Below, in pieces: positions 36,116-43,930 of a DNA stretch of 62,292 bases. This stretch comes from Pseudolabrys sp. (GTDB lineage: Bacteria > Pseudomonadota > Alphaproteobacteria > Rhizobiales > Xanthobacteraceae). A program made the position numbers and the translations under genes. Within the stretch, counting starts at the first letter, position 1, and each line of letters starts with the position of its first letter. The notes beneath the pieces are model-generated. The model was not told the origin of the DNA, did not search any database, and saw only the letters and a program-made list of their open reading frames with translations. The stretch spans positions 1-62,292 of the forward strand of contig JAHCKG010000026.1 of the NCBI GenBank assembly GCA_026125895.1. The letters are read 5' to 3'.

Positions 36116-37551
36116 TGCAGCCGGTCTCCAATGAGATAATCGAGCGCCAGATCGAGATTGATGTGCGGAATGCCGTCGACCGGCGCCGGATCGATCAGCG
36201 GCGGCTCGAACACCGGCACGTCGAGGAACGGCGCGCCCCATTCATCGGGCCGCGGCGGCCGCACCGGCACTTCGCCGCTGAGGAATTTCGCCTGCTTTGC
36301 CGCGCCGACCTTGCGGCCGACGACGACCTCGACGTCGCGGCCGTCAATGACCTGCGTCGCTTCGATGGTGGATGCAACGGAGGCGAGCGACATGACGTCG
36401 ATGTCGGCGTCGCGGCCGCGCGCCGACAGCACCGGCAGCGCCGCCATGTGACGCAGCAGCGTGCTCATGTTCTCGCGCTGGCTGTCCGGAATGTGATCGG
36501 CCTTGGTGGCGGCGAACAGCACCTTCTCGACCCGCGAGGCGCCGAGCAGCCGTGTGAGGATGTTGTGCTGGCCGTATTTGAAGCTTTGCAGGATCGCTTC
36601 GGTGGCGAGCCGCGTGTCCTCGAAGGCTTCGCGGCCGGCGAGCAGCGCGCCCAGCACATCCACCAGCACGATCTGCCGCGCGTAGTTGCGGAAATAGCTG
36701 TCGTAGAATTTCTCGACGACCTCGCGCTTGTAGACCTCGTAGCGCTCCGCCATCAGCGCGCCGAGCGAGCCGGCGGCAAAGCGATCGACGCCGTCCGGCA
36801 CCTCGAGCGGCGCGAACCAGAGATAAGGCGCATCCGCCAGCACGCCCGGACGCACGAAGCGGCCGGGCTGCAGATAGCTCAGGCCGTGTTTGTCGCGCGC
36901 GGTGGCGAGCAGCGCGCGGTAGAGATCGTGCGCTTCCTTGGCGACGGCTTCGCTGCCGGTCTCGGTCGCCGGATGCTCGGCGGCGAAGGTGAAGAAGTCG
37001 CGCGCCAGATTGGCGCGCAGGCCGCGCTTCCACAGGCCGAGCGTCGTGCGCGACCATTCGGCATAGCTCTGCGACAACAGCGGCAGGTCGAGCAGCCACT
37101 CGCCGGGATAATCGACGATGCGCAGCCTCAAGGTCGCGGCGTGGCCGCTGACGCGGCCGAGCAGGTTGCCGACGAGGCCGGTCGGCGCGAAACGGATATC
37201 GACGCCGATCTCGGAAATGTCGGCGGTCGGCTCCGGCCACACCGATGGCGTGCCGGCCATGGCCTCGATATTGGCGGCGTAGGGAAAGCGCGGCAACGTA
37301 TGCGCGCGCGCCGCCTCGAGTTGCGCCGCGAGCAACCGCCCCTCGCCGACCGCCTTGAGCAGCGGCATGCGGTTGGGGTTGTGCAGCGCCGACAGGAGAT
37401 TGTGGACCAGCGAGGTGATGAATACCGTCTTGCCGGCCCGCGACAGGCCGGTGACCGCGAGCCACACGGTCGAGCCCTTGGCGAGCTCGGTGAGGTTGGC
37501 CGCCTCGCTGAGCCAATCGGGAAGTTCGCCGACAATCGGTATTCTTGCCAT
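36112..37551 (-). CDS. YcjX family P-loop NTPase (DUF463)
   Basis: This 479-residue protein has a P-loop GLSRAGKTVFITSLVHNLL near 32-50 and the YcjX-specific LRIVDYPGEWLLDLPLL segment. Downstream motifs VLVDVLGALLAGREAFEDT and FAATKADHIP resemble the GTPase G4 motif (TKAD). It is the first gene of the ycjX-ycjF operon; known members are sigma-32 or phage-shock-associated elsewhere, but no such promoter is seen here. Confidence 0.92.
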   Translation of the reverse strand: MARIPIVGELPDWLSEAANLTELAKGSTVWLAVTGLSRAGKTVFITSLVHNLLSALHNPNRMPLLKAVGEGRLLAAQLEAARAHTLPRFPYAANIEAMAGTPSVWPEPTADISEIGVDIRFAPTGLVGNLLGRVSGHAATLRLRIVDYPGEWLLDLPLLSQSYAEWSRTTLGLWKRGLRANLARDFFTFAAEHPATETGSEAVAKEAHDLYRALLATARDKHGLSYLQPGRFVRPGVLADAPYLWFAPLEVPDGVDRFAAGSLGALMAERYEVYKREVVEKFYDSYFRNYARQIVLVDVLGALLAGREAFEDTRLATEAILQSFKYGQHNILTRLLGASRVEKVLFAATKADHIPDSQRENMSTLLRHMAALPVLSARGRDADIDVMSLASVASTIEATQVIDGRDVEVVVGRKVGAAKQAKFLSGEVPVRPPRPDEWGAPFLDVPVFEPPLIDPAPVDGIPHINLDLALDYLIGDRLQ

Positions 37552-37618
37552 GTTCCCCCGGTGGATGCGCCGGACAGTCTATTATACATAGGAACGGTTC
37601 CGCGTTTCAGGAGACCCG

Positions 37619-38119
37619 ATGCCCCAGCCCGCGACAATCGACCCGGCGCCGTTCCAGTCCTCGGTGATGGCGATCGAGCCCGCCTGGATCGACTACAACG
37701 GCCACCTCAATGTCGCCTATTACAACGTGCTGTTCGACCGGGCGATCGACGAGTTCTACCTGCCGGTCGGGCTCGGCCCGGACTACCTGAAGGCGACCAA
37801 CCATTCGACTATGGTGGTCGAAAGCCACGTGCGCTACCTGCGCGAGGTGCATATCGACGCGCCGCTGCGCATCACCGCGCAGCTCGTCGGCTTCGACGCC
37901 AAGCGTTTCCACGTCTACGAGGAACTCCTGCACGCCGAGGAAGGCTGGGTGTCGGCGACCTGCGAGACCATGACGGTGCATGTCGATATGGCGGCCAAGA
38001 AGGTGGCGCCGTTCCCGCAGGACGTGCTGGCGGCGCTGGAACGCGTGCGCCGCGCCCACGCGGTGCTGCCGATGCCGGCCGCGGTGGGCCGCAAAATCGC
38101 GATGCCGGCGCCGAAATAA
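37619..38119 (+). CDS. Acyl-CoA thioesterase, hotdog fold (4-hydroxybenzoyl-CoA thioesterase-like)
   Basis: This 166-residue protein has the hotdog motif DYNGHLNVAYYNVLFDRAIDEFY, with the Asp/His of the active site. The region HSTMVVESHVRYLREVHIDAPLRI matches the thioesterase domain often found fused to L-carnitine dehydrogenases. The substrate is unknown. It is divergent from ycjX with only 67 bases between. Confidence 0.85.
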   Translation: MPQPATIDPAPFQSSVMAIEPAWIDYNGHLNVAYYNVLFDRAIDEFYLPVGLGPDYLKATNHSTMVVESHVRYLREVHIDAPLRITAQLVGFDAKRFHVYEELLHAEEGWVSATCETMTVHVDMAAKKVAPFPQDVLAALERVRRAHAVLPMPAAVGRKIAMPAPK

Positions 38120-38237
38120 TCCACAGCTGCGTCTAAACCGCTGATATCGGGGCCGAAACCGCCGGTAATTTTGCCTTCGTGCCCTCGAAATTGCGGCCTT
38201 CGAGTGCCATCTTGGCCTTGAAGGAATCGTATTTCTG

Positions 38238-41009
38238 ATGGCCGACTCCAAACGCTTCGAACCCGCGCCCGCGCCGGTGCGCCCCGCCGCCGGCGGCATC
38301 GCCGCGCGTGCGCAGGCAAAGCGCGAGGCGCCGTATCTCGCCGCGCTCAATCCCGAGCAGCGCGAGGCGGTGGAGACGCTCGACGGCCCCGTGCTGGTGC
38401 TGGCCGGCGCCGGCACCGGCAAGACGCGGGTGCTCACCACGCGCATCGCGCACATCCTCAACCTTGGCCGCGCCCATCCGAGCCAGATCCTCGCCGTCAC
38501 CTTCACCAACAAGGCGGCGCGCGAGATGAAGGAGCGCGTCGGCCACATGGTCGGCGACATCGTCGAGGGCATGCCGTGGCTCGGCACCTTCCACGCCATC
38601 GGCGTCAAGATCTTGCGGCGTCACGCCGAGATGATCGGCCTGCGCAGCGACTTCACCATCCTCGGCGTCGATGACCAGATCCGCCTGATCAAGCAGCTCA
38701 TCGAAGCCGAGAAGATCGACGAGAAGCGCTGGCCGGCGCGCGTCTTCGCCATGATGCTCGACGGCTGGAAGAACCGCGGCCTCACGCCCGAGCAGGTGCC
38801 GGCCGGCGAAGCCGCGAGCTTCGCCAACGGCAAGGGCAAGAAGCTGTACGCCGCCTATCAGGAGCGCCTGAAGACGCTGAACGCCGCCGACTTCGGCGAC
38901 CTGCTGCTCGAATGCATCCGCCTGTTCCGCGAACATCCCGATGTGCTGAAGAATTATCAGCAGCGCTTCCGCTTCATCCTGGTGGACGAATATCAGGACA
39001 CCAACGTCGCGCAGTATCTGTGGCTCAGGTTGCTGGCGCAGATGCCTTCGCAGGCCGCGCCGCAAACTCCGTTACCCTCTCCCCTTGTGGGAGAGGGTGC
39101 CGAGCCGCGCAGCGGCGAGGCGGGTGAGGGGGTGAGCCTTGAGGACACCTGGGGCGAGCCAGCCCCCTCACCCGGCTCGTCATCGCTTCGCTCTGACGAG
39201 CCACCCTCTCCCCAATCGAAGTCGGATATATCCGACTTCGATCAAGCTAATTTGCCGAACTCGGGTAAACCCGAGTTCGGTGTGGGAGAGGGTAAGAAAG
39301 AGCAAAAAAACATCTGCTGCGTCGGCGACGACGACCAGTCGATCTATGGCTGGCGCGGCGCCGAGGTCGACAACATCCTGCGCTTCGATCACGACTTCCC
39401 CGGCGCCAAGGTGATCCGTCTCGAGCGCAACTACCGCTCGACCGGCCACATCCTCGCCGCCGCCTCGACGCTGATCGCGCACAACGAGGGCCGCCTCGGC
39501 AAGACCTTGCACACCGAGGACGTCGATGGCGAGAAGGTCGAGGTCACCGGCGCCTGGGACTCGGAGGAGGAAGCCCGCGCCATCGGCGAGGAGATCGAGC
39601 AGATGCAGCGCGCCGCGCGCGACGAAGGCATCGATCACCCGCTCGACGAAGTCGCCATCCTGGTGCGCGCCTCGTTCCAGATGCGCGAGTTTGAAGAACG
39701 CTTCATCCAGCTCGGCCTGCCTTATCGCGTCATCGGCGGTCCGCGCTTCTACGAGCGCGCCGAAATCCGCGACGCGCTCGCGTACCTGCGCGTCATCGCC
39801 CAGCCGGCCGACGACCTCGCCTTCGAGCGCATCGTCAATACGCCCAAGCGCGGCTTAGGCGACGCCACCATCCAGATGCTGCACGACTATGCGCGCAAGC
39901 AGCGCATTCCGCTGACCGAAGCGGCCGCCATCATGTCGTCCACCGACGAGATGAAGCCGAAAGCGCGCAATTCGCTGCGCGCGCTGATGGAGAACTTCGC
40001 GCGCTGGCGCAAGCAGCGCGATACGCTGCCGCACACCGAGCTCGCCGAGATCGTGCTCGACGAGAGCGGCTACACCGAGATGTGGCAGAAGGACCGCTCG
40101 GCCGACGCCGCCGGGCGCCTGGAAAACCTCAAGGAACTCGTGCGCTCGATGGAGGAGTTCGAGAACCTCGCCGGCTTCCTCGAGCACATCTCGCTGGTGA
40201 TGGACACGGCCGAAGGCGACAGTGAGCAGAAGGTCAGCATCATGACGCTGCATTCCGCCAAGGGCCTGGAGTTCGACACCGTGTTCCTGCCCGGCTGGGA
40301 GGAAGGCCTGTTTCCGCATCAACGCTCGCTCGACGAACAGGGCAAATCCGGCCTCGAGGAAGAGCGCCGCCTCGCCCATGTCGGCCTGACGCGCGCGCGC
40401 AAGCGCGCCAGGATCTATTTCGCCACGAACCGCCGCGTGCACGGCCTGTGGCAGAGCAACATCCCGTCGCGCTTTCTCGACGAACTGCCGAGCGAGCATG
40501 TCGAGGTGAAGGAGCCGCCGGGCGGCACCGGCGGCTTCGGCATGTCGGGCTACGGCCCGTCGCGCTTCGACGAGATGAATTCCTTCGGCTCGCGCTACAC
40601 GACGCCCGGCTGGCAGCGCGCGCAGGGCCGCCGCGGCTCGGGCGGCTTCAATGAAAACGGCGCGCCGCGCTATGTGCCGGACGGCGTGTTCAATCAGGAT
40701 GAGGATTACGGCGACGACGCTTCTTCTTCCTTCGGAGGGCGCGCCGGCGGCGCCACATCGTCCCCTCCCCCCTTGAGGGGGAGGGACAGGGAGGGGGGTA
40801 AATCCAAACCCCGCGCCCCGCTCACCATCGAAGGCGAACTGATCGCCAAATCATCCGGCCCCGCCTCGAACTTCAAACCCGGCGACCGCGTGTTTCACTT
40901 GAAGTTCGGCAACGGCAACGTCACCGCCGTGGACGGCAACAAGCTGACCATCGCCTTCGACAAGGCGGGCGAAAAGCGCGTGGTGGATAGTTTTGTGGAG
41001 AGGGTTTAG
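38238..41009 (+). CDS. uvrD: UvrD/PcrA-type DNA helicase with in-frame repeat insertions
   Basis: This 923-residue SF1A 3'-5' helicase works in nucleotide excision and mismatch repair. Walker A AGAGTGKT is at 56-63, motif II is VDEYQDTN (D250), motif III CVGDDDQSIYGWRG (about 361-374), and RLERNYRSTGHI and VSIMTLHSAKGLEFDTVFLPG are motifs IV and V. The C-terminal Tudor-like KFGNGNVTAVDGNKLTIAF ends the protein. Family members are about 720-850 residues. The excess is explained by two translated palindromic repeats: residues about 279-353 between motifs II and III, and about 842-855 in the C-terminal linker. Confidence 0.96.
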   Translation: MADSKRFEPAPAPVRPAAGGIAARAQAKREAPYLAALNPEQREAVETLDGPVLVLAGAGTGKTRVLTTRIAHILNLGRAHPSQILAVTFTNKAAREMKERVGHMVGDIVEGMPWLGTFHAIGVKILRRHAEMIGLRSDFTILGVDDQIRLIKQLIEAEKIDEKRWPARVFAMMLDGWKNRGLTPEQVPAGEAASFANGKGKKLYAAYQERLKTLNAADFGDLLLECIRLFREHPDVLKNYQQRFRFILVDEYQDTNVAQYLWLRLLAQMPSQAAPQTPLPSPLVGEGAEPRSGEAGEGVSLEDTWGEPAPSPGSSSLRSDEPPSPQSKSDISDFDQANLPNSGKPEFGVGEGKKEQKNICCVGDDDQSIYGWRGAEVDNILRFDHDFPGAKVIRLERNYRSTGHILAAASTLIAHNEGRLGKTLHTEDVDGEKVEVTGAWDSEEEARAIGEEIEQMQRAARDEGIDHPLDEVAILVRASFQMREFEERFIQLGLPYRVIGGPRFYERAEIRDALAYLRVIAQPADDLAFERIVNTPKRGLGDATIQMLHDYARKQRIPLTEAAAIMSSTDEMKPKARNSLRALMENFARWRKQRDTLPHTELAEIVLDESGYTEMWQKDRSADAAGRLENLKELVRSMEEFENLAGFLEHISLVMDTAEGDSEQKVSIMTLHSAKGLEFDTVFLPGWEEGLFPHQRSLDEQGKSGLEEERRLAHVGLTRARKRARIYFATNRRVHGLWQSNIPSRFLDELPSEHVEVKEPPGGTGGFGMSGYGPSRFDEMNSFGSRYTTPGWQRAQGRRGSGGFNENGAPRYVPDGVFNQDEDYGDDASSSFGGRAGGATSSPPPLRGRDREGGKSKPRAPLTIEGELIAKSSGPASNFKPGDRVFHLKFGNGNVTAVDGNKLTIAFDKAGEKRVVDSFVERV
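39072..39295. repeat. Multi-hairpin repeat translated in frame inside the helicase gene
   Basis: The outer arms are TTACCCTCTCCC (39072-39083) and GGGAGAGGGTAA (39284-39295). Inside there are: a 10-bp hairpin at 39074-39098; arms CGGGTGAGGGGG/CCCCCTCACCCG at 39121-39132 and 39163-39174; a 9-bp hairpin at 39174-39202; a perfect 28-bp palindrome at 39215-39242; and 12-bp arms with an AA loop at 39255-39280. It is read through with no stop codon and encodes Pro/Ser/Gly/Glu-rich sequence. Confidence 0.93.
40761..40800. repeat. Second palindromic repeat, in the C-terminal coding part of the helicase
   Basis: C/T-rich then A/G-rich inverted sequence (TCCCCTCCCCCCTTGAGGGG, continuing GAGGGACAGG) forms a strong hairpin. 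It encodes SPPPLRGRDREGG in a low-complexity linker of the helicase. Confidence 0.8.
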
Positions 41010-41176
41010 GCGGCGAATTTCGAATCGAAAGTCACGCACCGGTTAAGCGCCGGGCAGGCTTCAGGGAGCATTTCCCTCATTTCTCCCGGTGATCTCATCC
41101 AAATCTGGCAGCCTGCTTAATAGTGGCGCGGTAGACCGAAGATCCCGGAAGCCGTAAACTTCCTAGGGGGAATGCG

Positions 41177-41371
41177 ATGCTGCGCGATAGCCGTGATATC
41201 ATTCGCCGGTTGCTGCAGGACGGTTTCGAGCAGGCCTCGGTGCGCGGTTCGCACCACAAATTCGTCCACAAAGAGAAGCACCGTATGGTGATCGAGACGC
41301 ATCCTAGGCGTGACATACCGGCCGGAACCGTGCGCAGCATCTACAAGCAGGCCGGTTGGCCAAAGGATTGA
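41177..41371 (+). CDS. hicA: HicA-family toxin
   Basis: This 64-residue mRNA interferase of the double-stranded-RNA-binding-like fold shows MLRDSRDIIRRLLQDGFE, the catalytic GSHHKF, and the C-terminal RRDIPAGTVRSIYKQAGW of the family. GGGGGAATGCG precedes the ATG. It is followed three bases later by hicB. Degradation of mRNA is expected when HicB is lost. Confidence 0.92.
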   Translation: MLRDSRDIIRRLLQDGFEQASVRGSHHKFVHKEKHRMVIETHPRRDIPAGTVRSIYKQAGWPKD

Positions 41372-41374
41372 TCG

Positions 41375-41668
41375 ATGCCGCATTACATCGCTCTTATCCA
41401 TAAGGAAGCCGACAGCTCTTACGGCGTGTCATTTCCCGATCTGCCGGGCATCGTGACCGGCGGCGACACGATCGACGAAGCCATGCAGATGGCAGCGGAC
41501 GTTCTCGCTTTCGCTGCGGAAGACTGGCAGAACGCGGACGGCAGCCGCCACTTTCCCGCGCCGCGCACGATCGATGAACTGCGCGCCGATCCTGAATTCC
41601 AGGCCGACGCTGTCGATGCCGTCGTCGCCGCCGTCCCGTTCCGCGCCGAGGCCGAAGCGGCGGAGTGA
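41375..41668 (+). CDS. hicB: HicB-family antitoxin
   Basis: This 97-residue protein has the partially degraded RNase H-like HicB domain, MPHYIALIHKEADSSYGVSFPDLPGIVTGGDTIDEAMQMA. The C-terminal part (ELRADPEFQADAVDAVVAAVPF) has no clear RHH or HTH domain. It neutralises HicA and normally autoregulates the operon. AAGGA lies 9 bases before the ATG. Confidence 0.92.
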   Translation: MPHYIALIHKEADSSYGVSFPDLPGIVTGGDTIDEAMQMAADVLAFAAEDWQNADGSRHFPAPRTIDELRADPEFQADAVDAVVAAVPFRAEAEAAE

Positions 41669-41731
41669 ACTTACTGCGAGCACCGCTCCGTTCCTGTCCG
41701 AACATCGGCTTGTCGCGAAAGGCTCCCCGCC

Positions 41732-42130
41732 ATGCTTGCACGCCCGGCCGTCATCCTCATCGCCCTGATCTGCCTAGCGACCCCTTCGCTCGCCCTCGAC
41801 CTCAACACCTTCCGTGCGCGGCACAAGCTGCCGGCGCTGAGCTATTCCGCGACGCTCGCCGGCGCGGCCTATGAGCACGCGCACAGTCTGGCGCGGCGCG
41901 AGCGACTCGATCACGACGGCTTCAAGCAGCGCGTTGGCCGGCTGGTCAGCGGCATGGCAGCGGAGAACGTGTCGTTCGGCTGCGACGATCAGGATTGCGC
42001 CATCAAGCAGTGGGCGCGTTCGGCCGGGCATCGCGCCAACATGCTGCTCAAGGGCATCACCTCATACGGCATCGCCTCGGCGCGCGGCGACAACGGCCGG
42101 CGCTATTGGGTGCTGGAATTGGGGAATTGA
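41732..42130 (+). CDS. Secreted CAP (SCP/PR-1) domain protein
   Basis: This 132-residue protein has a signal peptide (MLARPAVILIALICLATPSLALDL). The mature part is a compact CAP domain with LNTFRARHKLPALSYSATLAGAAYEHA (first CAP His region), DHDGF, AAENVSFG (Glu-Asn), W-ARSAGHRANMLLKG (second His). Two Cys (FGCDDQDC) may form a disulphide. Function is unknown; bacterial members are small secreted proteins with possible ligand-binding roles. Confidence 0.88.
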   Translation: MLARPAVILIALICLATPSLALDLNTFRARHKLPALSYSATLAGAAYEHAHSLARRERLDHDGFKQRVGRLVSGMAAENVSFGCDDQDCAIKQWARSAGHRANMLLKGITSYGIASARGDNGRRYWVLELGN

Positions 42131-42150
42131 TTTCGTTCAGATGCAAGTCC

Positions 42151-42275
42151 CGCCGTCATGGCCGGGCTTGTCCCGGCCATCCACGCCTTGCTTGCGGCCT
42201 CAGACGTGGATGCCCGGCACATAGCCGTTCAAAGAACGGCGTTCTTCAAACGCCTTTTGTCCGGGCATGACGAGT
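42151..42275. repeat. Palindromic intergenic repeat with nested double-hairpin element
   Basis: The left part (CGTCATGGCCGGGCTTGTCC, continuing CGGCCATCCACG) and the right part (TCCGGGCATGACG) are inverted relative to each other. A 36-base element (42220-42255) with the sequence CATAGCCGTTCAAAGAACGG then CGTTCTTCAAACGCC sits inside the right arm. The rest matches the 'GTCATGGCCGGGCTTGTCCC' family common in Bradyrhizobiaceae. It follows the CAP gene stop. Confidence 0.75.
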
Positions 42276-42296
42276 GCTTGGGCAGCGCCCGGATCG

Positions 42297-42395
42297 CCCT
42301 CTCCTTCGAGACGGCTGCTTCGCAGCCTCCTCAGGATGAGGGCGGAGTGAGGTTCGCGCTCTCTCAGGATGAGGGCGGAGGGAGGCGGCCGCGCT
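42297..42395. repeat. Repeat with duplicated CTCAGGATGAGGGCGGAG units
   Basis: A sequence of the type 'TTCGAGACGGCTGC-TTC-GCAGCC' is followed by two copies of TCAGGATGAGGGCGGAG (near 42335 and 42366). It lies between the CAP gene and the convergent zinc-ribbon gene. The family is known in Rhizobiales from my memory of such sequences. Confidence 0.6.
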
Positions 42396-42403
42396 CCTCG
42401 CCC

Positions 42404-42622
42404 CTACCCCACACCCTTCTTCATCACCTCGAACACCAGATCCTTGCCGCAATCGCTGCAGTGATAGGTGTGCCGCATGTGGTCGGGCTGATCGACGATC
42501 GGCGCCACGGCGGTGATGCGCGCGATGCCGCCGCAGCCGCAGGCAACGGCGGCGTCGGTGCGGCTCGGGATCGTCGGTGGCGTCTTTGGCGGAGTCATGG
42601 GCGGAGTCTCGGGCGGAGTCAT
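42404..42622 (-). CDS. Small zinc-ribbon-like protein with Pro/Thr-rich N terminus
   Basis: This 72-residue protein has an N-terminal repeat MTPPETPPMTPPKTPPTIP and two cysteine pairs, CGCGG and YHCSDCGKDL, separated by about 30 residues (DQPDHMRHTY), consistent with a zinc ribbon. It lacks any other domain; function unknown. The start is uncertain because the N-terminal repeat has two ATG codons (42622 and 42598). Confidence 0.65.
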   Translation of the reverse strand: MTPPETPPMTPPKTPPTIPSRTDAAVACGCGGIARITAVAPIVDQPDHMRHTYHCSDCGKDLVFEVMKKGVG

Positions 42623-42938
42623 GAGCGCTCGGTCGCAAATCAGGTGGGAAAAAGGCCGGCCCGGGCATCGTGTCGCGCGTAACCGGCGACGGGGCCGTCC
42701 GCCGCGGGGCCGCAGCGTCGAACATTCGCAGGGCTAATGCGTCACGCGCGCGACAGTTCCGCGCAGCCCGGCCCCGCGGTTACCATGTCGCCGCAAAAAA
42801 AGCCCGCAGCCACTGGCGATTTTCGCCGCTCGCGCGTTAGTGATCCGCAGCGGGCGCGTCAGCGCCACAATGCCGCCGCCCTGCCTTTCCATGTTTTGCC
42901 GCTCCCTGCTTCGGGGAGCCCGGGAGTTCAAGATTTCA
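42623..42938. other. Intergenic, divergent genes, no gene seen
   Basis: This 316-base gap between the zinc-ribbon and L,D-transpeptidase genes holds no convincing frame. A hairpin GCTCCC-N7-GGGAGC at 42901-42919 lies just before the transpeptidase RBS. Both promoters are expected here, but no clear consensus is visible. Confidence 0.35.
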
Positions 42939-43706
42939 ATGCGTATCCGTCTCGTCCCCTGGCTTGCCGCGCTTCTCGCCGGCAGCGCCATGGCCTTCGC
43001 CGCCGCGCCCGCCCAGGCCGCGCTGCTCATCAGCGTCGACAAATCGACCCAGACCATGACCGTCGCCGAGGACGGCGCCACGCTCTACACCTGGCCGGTA
43101 TCGACCGGCGCCGGGCGCTACGACACGCCGGCCGGCGAGTGGAAGCCGTTCCGCATGGAGAAGGACCACTACTCGAAGGAGTGGGACGACGCGCCGATGC
43201 CGAATTCGATCTTCTTCACCATGAAGGGCCACGCCATCCACGGCACCAACCACAAGATCGACGGCCTGCCGCATTCGCACGGCTGCGTGCGGCTGTCGGT
43301 GGCGAATTCCGAGAAGCTGTGGGCGCTGGTGAAGAAGAACAAGATGGCGAATACGCGCGTCGTGCTCACCGGCAGCATTCCGGACGCCGCGCCCGCGGTC
43401 GCCAAGCGCCGCGCGCCGGTGCCGGTCTCGACCGGCAACGCCGAGTTCGGCCGCAGCTATTCGACCGACGATCTTGCCGGCGCGCAGATGGTGCCGCCGG
43501 CCGATGTGGAGCCGCGCCAGCGCGTCATCGGCGGCTGGCGCCAGACCGCCGACGGCGACGTCTATGTCGAGGAGCGGCCGCGCGGGCTGATCCGCCAGGC
43601 CCCGCGTTACGTCGTGCCGCGTCAGGTCGAGCGGCGGTATTACGTGGTGCCGGGCGACGGCTATGAAGTGCCGCCGCCGCGCTACTATTATTACAACGGC
43701 CGCTAG
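42939..43706 (+). CDS. L,D-transpeptidase (YkuD domain), secreted
   Basis: This 255-residue protein has a signal peptide (MRIRLVPWLAALLAGSAMAF...AQA), followed by a YkuD domain at about 28-140 with the catalytic HGTNHKIDGLPHSHGCVRL (His, Ser-His-Gly-Cys-x-Arg). The remainder is Arg/Pro/Tyr-rich and ends PPRYYYYNGR. It would form 3-3 peptidoglycan cross-links or attach proteins. I chose ATG 42939 with GGGAG 12 bases upstream; the frame is open earlier but without a signal peptide. Confidence 0.9.
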   Translation: MRIRLVPWLAALLAGSAMAFAAAPAQAALLISVDKSTQTMTVAEDGATLYTWPVSTGAGRYDTPAGEWKPFRMEKDHYSKEWDDAPMPNSIFFTMKGHAIHGTNHKIDGLPHSHGCVRLSVANSEKLWALVKKNKMANTRVVLTGSIPDAAPAVAKRRAPVPVSTGNAEFGRSYSTDDLAGAQMVPPADVEPRQRVIGGWRQTADGDVYVEERPRGLIRQAPRYVVPRQVERRYYVVPGDGYEVPPPRYYYYNGR

Positions 43707-43732
43707 GCGAGCCGCGGCAGGAGAGCGCCGTC

Positions 43733-43882
43733 ATGATCCGCAAACTGGCCGACGGCCGCTACCGGCTCTATTCGCGCAAGAAGAACCCCTCGACCGGCAA
43801 GCGCCGCAACCTCGGCACCTTCACCTCGCGCAAGGCGGCGGAAAAGCACGAACGCGAGGTGCAGTACTTCAAGCGGCATTGA
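43733..43882 (+). CDS. Conserved-looking 49-residue basic protein
   Basis: It starts MIRKLADGRYRLYSRKKNPS and ends TSRKAAEKHEREVQYFKRH. It is very basic (Arg/Lys about one third), without Cys. AGGAG lies 9 bases before the ATG, and the gene fits between the transpeptidase stop (26 bases) and prmA (48 bases). The sequence pattern suggests a nucleic-acid or ribosome-binding role. I recall similar short rhizobial proteins but know no function. Confidence 0.75.
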   Translation: MIRKLADGRYRLYSRKKNPSTGKRRNLGTFTSRKAAEKHEREVQYFKRH

Positions 43883-43930
43883 CGCCGGCAGGCCGTTGCC
43901 AAGTTGCGGCCGCCGCGCGAATGTCCGCGC

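Noticed and set aside
38133-39065. Open frame antisense to thioesterase-helicase junction (ends KLPAVSAPISAV)
   Set aside because: Most of it is antisense to uvrD. The last 25 codons look somewhat protein-like but have no RBS or family.
42158-42682. Open frame of 174 codons through the intergenic repeats and the zinc-ribbon gene
   Set aside because: It crosses two palindromic repeat families and lies antisense to a better supported gene.
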